Source: Parendozoicomonas callyspongiae (lineage in GTDB: Bacteria; Pseudomonadota; Gammaproteobacteria; Pseudomonadales; Endozoicomonadaceae). Taken from it: DNA of 64,000 nucleotides. The notes beneath the pieces were generated by a model. The model did no database searches and had not been told where the DNA came from. It saw only the letters and a list, made by a program, of their open reading frames with translations. Both the position numbers and the translations under genes were made by a program. Of this stretch, positions 60,697 to 64,000 are shown piece by piece. Location: positions 62,001-126,000 of the forward strand of contig NZ_JAMFLX010000011.1 of assembly GCF_023502345.1 (NCBI RefSeq). Direction: 5' to 3'. The first letter of the stretch is position 1; every line of letters starts with the position of its first letter.

Positions 60697-63012
60697 ATGA
60701 CAGATTATCTGGATTTTAATGATGCGCCTGTGATCCCAGACGAACAGGCACAGAGAGAACGCAAAATCTCTGTGACAGAAGTAAAGCAACGTTTGATAGA
60801 ACGGTTACCTGACTATATCGAATATTTGCTGCCCAATGCTGTGCGTCATGAAGAGTATTACTGCGTGGGAAATGCCAATGGCGAGAAGGGACAGAGCCTG
60901 AATATCTGCATCGCCGGTGACAAGATCGGTCTCTGGCATGATTTTGCCACCGGAGAGCATGGAGATATGTTCCACTTGACCCAGGCAAATCAGCATATGG
61001 AGTTTCCTGAAGCTCTTCGGTTTGTGGCGAATTGGCTGGGTGTTGAGGCAAAACTTCCACGCACAGAACCGGCTCCGTCAAAGAAACAGAAGATCAAAGC
61101 CAAGCTGGAGGATCTCGGCCCCCATACTGGCAAATGGGACTACCTGGATGGAAACGGGAAGCTGATCGCCTGTGTCTATCGCTACGACACACCGGATGGT
61201 AAAGAGTTTCGTCCCTGGGATGTCAAAGCCGGAAAGCATCGGGCACCTTCTCCACGACCACTCTACAACCAGCAAGGTATTAAAAATGCCAATGGTGTTG
61301 TACTGGTGGAGGGGGAGAAATGTTCCCAGGCTCTGATCGATGCAGGCATCTGTGCAACAACCGCAATGAATGGTGCCAAGGCTCCCGTTAACAAAACTGA
61401 CTGGTCACCTCTGAAGGGTAAAGGTGTTTTGATCTGGCCGGATAATGATCAGCCAGGGCGAGACTATGCAGAGGCAGCAGCTCAGGCCATTTTGAAAGTG
61501 GGAGCAGAATCCTGCGCCATTCTGATTCCACCAGCAGGAAAACCAGCGAAATGGGATGCAGCTGATGCCTTGAAAGAGCAGGATCACCTTGGCAACCCAT
61601 TTGATATACCGGGCTTTTTATCCAGCGGGGAGCGGTCACCGGTTGAGCTGGACGGTGAAGAGGATCTGGACATACCTGCCAGGCAGCCACTTCTTACCGA
61701 TGATGATCTGACTCTGGCTTTTAATAGGCTTTATGGCAACGACTGGCGCTACTGTGAGCAGTGGGGTAAATGGTTTGCCTGGACGGGACAGCGCTGGAGT
61801 CAGGATCAGGTTCTATATGTTCTGCACCTCTCCCGGGGACTCTGTCGCAAAGCAGCCAGTCTAGCTGAGACAGATCGTCAAAGTACCCGACTGGCTTCCA
61901 ATGGCACCATCCAAAATGTTGTGAAGCTGGCCCGTTCAGCTCCCTGTCATGCCACTGTATCGGATAGCTGGGATCAAGATCCCTGGCTTCTTAATACTCC
62001 GGGTGGTGTGGTGGATCTGAAAACCGGTGAACTGCGGGAGCATGACCGGGATGATCTGATGATCAAGATGACCACGGCTACACCGGAAGGTGAGTGTCCT
62101 CTTTGGCTACAGTTTCTGGATGATGTCACGGCGGGTGACCAGGCGCTGGTGGATTACCTGCAGCGCGTTGTTGGTTACTGCCTGACAGGTGTGACATCAG
62201 AACACGCTTTGTTTTTTCTTCATGGCGGTGGAGCCAACGGCAAGTCAGTCTTTGTCCATGTACTCATGTCGATCCTGGGCAACTACGCTGCCAATGCCCC
62301 GGTGGAAACCTTTATGGAATCCCGTACGGAGAAACATCCCACCGATCTGGCCAGCCTTCAGGGAGCAAGGTATGTCTCCAGTGTCGAAACAGAACAGGGT
62401 AAGCGGTGGAATGAATCCAAGCTGAAAACCCTGACCGGCGGTGACAAGATTTCTGCCCGATTTATGCGACAGGATTTCTTTGAATACACCCCTCAGTTCA
62501 AGCTGGTGATTGCTGGAAACCATAAGCCCATGATCCGCAATGTGGATGAAGCGATGACCCGTCGTCTACATCTGATTCCTTTCTTGGTGAAAGTGCCGGA
62601 TAAGAAAAAAGATAAGAGCCTGTCGAACAAGTTATTGAAAGAGCGAAATGGCATTCTTGCCTGGGCTGTTGAAGGATGCTTGCAATGGCAGGAGCAGGGC
62701 ATCAATCCACCAGCCAGTGTTAAGAAGGCATCCAGAGAGTACTTTGAAGGGGAAGATATTCTTGGTCAGTGGCTGGAGGAACGGTGCGAGATAGATCGTA
62801 GCAAACGTGAAGAAGTCTCAAAACTTTATGCGGACTGGCAGGAGTGGGGGGAGAAGAACGGAGAATTTGTTGGATCGGTCAAACGGTTTTCCCAGTTGAT
62901 GCAGGCCAGAAAGTTTGCCGCTTGTCGTTTTGGTGGAGGAGGGCGTGGTTTGGCAGGGGTGTCACTCAAGCCTAAGCCATTTGTGAAATATGGCGGATAC
63001 CCTGTTGATTAA
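60697..63012 (+). CDS. P4-type primase-helicase (Toprim + D5_N + SF3)
   Basis: A 771-residue replication protein. The N-terminal zinc-finger-like/primase part (about 25-115) contains CVGNANGEKGQSLNIC, then a Toprim domain with VVLVEGEK (about 203-210) and WPDNDQPGRDYA (about 247-258). The D5_N-like region (about 335-480) leads to an SF3 helicase with Walker A HGGGANGKSVF (about 508-518) and Walker B-like region, plus sensor AGNHKPMIRN. The last 120 residues resemble the D5 C-terminal winged helix. It should prime and unwind at the element's origin, making the element able to replicate itself. The next 130 nt hold a large palindrome. Confidence 0.9.
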   Translation: MTDYLDFNDAPVIPDEQAQRERKISVTEVKQRLIERLPDYIEYLLPNAVRHEEYYCVGNANGEKGQSLNICIAGDKIGLWHDFATGEHGDMFHLTQANQHMEFPEALRFVANWLGVEAKLPRTEPAPSKKQKIKAKLEDLGPHTGKWDYLDGNGKLIACVYRYDTPDGKEFRPWDVKAGKHRAPSPRPLYNQQGIKNANGVVLVEGEKCSQALIDAGICATTAMNGAKAPVNKTDWSPLKGKGVLIWPDNDQPGRDYAEAAAQAILKVGAESCAILIPPAGKPAKWDAADALKEQDHLGNPFDIPGFLSSGERSPVELDGEEDLDIPARQPLLTDDDLTLAFNRLYGNDWRYCEQWGKWFAWTGQRWSQDQVLYVLHLSRGLCRKAASLAETDRQSTRLASNGTIQNVVKLARSAPCHATVSDSWDQDPWLLNTPGGVVDLKTGELREHDRDDLMIKMTTATPEGECPLWLQFLDDVTAGDQALVDYLQRVVGYCLTGVTSEHALFFLHGGGANGKSVFVHVLMSILGNYAANAPVETFMESRTEKHPTDLASLQGARYVSSVETEQGKRWNESKLKTLTGGDKISARFMRQDFFEYTPQFKLVIAGNHKPMIRNVDEAMTRRLHLIPFLVKVPDKKKDKSLSNKLLKERNGILAWAVEGCLQWQEQGINPPASVKKASREYFEGEDILGQWLEERCEIDRSKREEVSKLYADWQEWGEKNGEFVGSVKRFSQLMQARKFAACRFGGGGRGLAGVSLKPKPFVKYGGYPVD

Positions 63013-63033
63013 GAGCAGGAATCTTAAAAGCGA

Positions 63034-63126
63034 GTGACGTTTGTGGCGTGGCTGCTGTAAACCCTATATACGTGCGCGTATACGCGGACGCGTAAACATA
63101 TACAGCAGCCCTGCCACATGAGTCAC
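63034..63126. other. Large nested inverted repeat, origin or control-site candidate
   Basis: Arms of 26 bp (63034-63059 and 63101-63126) read GTGAC-N3-TGTGGC-N2-GGCTGCTGTA on each strand, all paired except the two gaps. The 41-nt centre has two more perfect palindromes: TATACG-TGCG-CGTATA (63067-63082) and TACGCG-GA-CGCGTA (63081-63094), which overlap by two bases. No coding sequence. Candidate replication origin, cruciform or recombination site. Confidence 0.7.
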
Positions 63127-63143
63127 AGCAACCAGCGGATGGC

Positions 63144-63530
63144 ATGAAAACGATGAATACGGAAATCAAATATCTTGAGCAACGCTACCGTGAAGCCTGG
63201 CTGACTGCTCGACGACTTTCGTCCGGTATTCAGTTGGGTCATGGCTCGGGCTGGCCAGAGATGGTTTTTGATAAGCGAGAACAGCTGCGCAGGGCAGAGC
63301 GTGAGGTGTTATCGGTCAAACCGACTGCAGAGCAGGAAGATCGTTTGATGGAATGTATCCGCTGGTTGGCACCACTGCTGGTGGTTGATCGTAAGTTGAT
63401 CTGGCTCCGTGCCTCTGGCTTGACCTGGAGAGAGATTGCTAACCGGACAGGTGTCCCCAGAAGTTCTATCCACCGGTTCTGGCATAAGGCTCTTTTGCAT
63501 GTGCAGTTGCAAAAAACTGGGAGGAAATAG
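63144..63530 (+). CDS. HTH-domain protein of the island (128 aa)
   Basis: A 128-residue protein whose C-terminal part is a sigma-like helix-turn-helix, LRASGLTWREIANRTGVPRSSIHRFW, preceded by RLMECIRWLAPLLVVDRKLI. This resembles DUF6362-type phage HTH proteins, often found late in such operons and perhaps small-terminase- or packaging-related. No good ribosome-binding site is seen. It follows the large palindrome and precedes the ParB-domain gene. Confidence 0.75.
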   Translation: MKTMNTEIKYLEQRYREAWLTARRLSSGIQLGHGSGWPEMVFDKREQLRRAEREVLSVKPTAEQEDRLMECIRWLAPLLVVDRKLIWLRASGLTWREIANRTGVPRSSIHRFWHKALLHVQLQKTGRK

Positions 63531-63658
63531 CGCGTTGTTGCATAGAGTGTCGGGCTACTGGTGGTTCCTGCGTAGAGGGGGACTTTTCAGGGGCGGGACA
63601 AAATCACCTGTTTCGGTGTAGATTTTTTGTATGCTGGCGCAAAGCTGCAAACAACCTC

Positions 63659-63693
63659 AACGCCTCGACCCTTTCCCGGTCGGGGCGTTTGCT
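63659..63693 (+). terminator. Terminator-like hairpin before the ParB-domain gene
   Basis: AACGCCTCGACC pairs with GGTCGGGGCGTT (one G-T), loop of 7 nt, followed by TGCTTTCC. A GC-rich stem with a weak U-tract; could also be a regulatory fold in the leader of the next gene. Confidence 0.6.
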
Positions 63694-63711
63694 TTCCAGG
63701 GATGGAAATTC

Positions 63712-64000
63712 ATGTCCGAAGCCCCACAAATCCTCGTTGAAAACCTTGAGCACTGGCTTGTGGATGAGCTTGTGCCCTATGCCCAGAATGCCCGCACTCA
63801 CTCTGCAGACCAGATCAGTCAGATTGCTCGCTCCATTGAAAACTTTGGATTTGTTAACCCGATTCTTGTGGGCGAGGACAAAGTGATTGTGGCTGGCCAT
63901 GGTCGTCTGCTGGCGGCTCAGGAACTGGGCCTGCAAACAGTTCCGGTGATCGTCCTGGGACATTTGGACGATGTTCAGCGAAGAGCTCTGGTACTGGCTG
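63712..64000 (+). CDS. ParB N-terminal-domain protein, truncated at the window edge
   Basis: The visible 96 residues form a ParB-N (sulfiredoxin-like) domain: LVPYAQNARTHSADQISQIA, SIENFGFVNPILV, and the catalytic/CTP-type motif VIVAGHGRLLAAQELG. In phage-type elements this domain is often fused to a DNA methyltransferase (DNA N4/N6 type); in others it is a partition protein. The window stops before the rest, so the type cannot be told. The ATG at 63712 has AGGGA about 9 nt upstream. Confidence 0.8.
   Translation, partial: MSEAPQILVENLEHWLVDELVPYAQNARTHSADQISQIARSIENFGFVNPILVGEDKVIVAGHGRLLAAQELGLQTVPVIVLGHLDDVQRRALVLA

Noticed and set aside
1-64000. CRISPR array
   Set aside because: The repeats seen are paralogous genes, tRNAs, iterons and MITE-like elements; no regular repeat-spacer pattern.

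Overview
The window looks like the chromosome of a gammaproteobacterium of the Oceanospirillales/Endozoicomonas type. This is inferred from gene order and family similarity judged by eye; no search was run. Core gene order matches the pseudomonad/oceanospirillal pattern: aspS - yebC - ruvCAB - ybgC - tolQRAB - pal - cpoB - tRNA-Lys array - nadA. Lineage-specific coiled-coil and repeat proteins, typical of large host-associated genomes, are inserted into it.

Layout. 1-6.1 kb, minus strand: an unknown 95-residue protein, pyrB-pyrI behind a leader with an attenuator, and nrdA-nrdB-yfaE for deoxyribonucleotide synthesis with NrdR-type boxes far upstream. 7-9.6 kb: an RstA/RstB-like two-component pair separated by a very strong hairpin. 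9.6-25 kb: glpD, an M48 lipoprotein peptidase, argD, a 1120-residue secreted protein of unknown function, grxD, a 2-Cys peroxiredoxin with an OxyR-like site, an ankyrin-like exported protein, a HIT protein, slyX, a membrane-anchored cold-shock protein, an HU-like protein, an SDR, an OprD porin and next to it the remains of a second porin. 25-29.6 kb: fmdB-type zinc ribbon, aspS, gltS, yebC. 29.6-36.4 kb: about 7 kb of lineage-specific insertion, with three tandem paralogous coiled-coil genes and a 759-residue helical-repeat protein carrying a hexanucleotide microsatellite. 36.6-50.8 kb: ruvCAB (LexA-type box), tol-pal, four tRNA-Lys genes, nadA, bepA, tusA, perM and bcp. Two related palindromic MITE-like elements sit inside the ruv and tol-pal clusters.

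51.1-64 kb: immediately after a tRNA-Ser gene the character changes to that of an integrated mobile element. It begins with an unrecognised three-gene operon ending in a PD-(D/E)xK-type nuclease, a plausible defence cargo. A minus-strand module follows (small ORF, DUF2924 protein, large serine recombinase, KorB-like HTH protein). A divergent two-gene operon of unknown function lies behind a textbook LexA box. Then comes a replication-like module: excisionase-like HTH, small protein, RecA-like NTPase, DUF669 protein, P4-type primase-helicase, HTH protein and a truncated ParB-domain protein. It is flanked by helically phased CTAACT repeats and a large nested inverted repeat that look like origin or control sites. 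The element runs off the right end of the window, so its far boundary is not visible.

The best candidates for something undescribed are the three-gene nuclease operon (51.6-53.8 kb), the SOS-box two-gene operon (56.4-58.5 kb), the mosaic coiled-coil triplication, and the covarying MITE pair.
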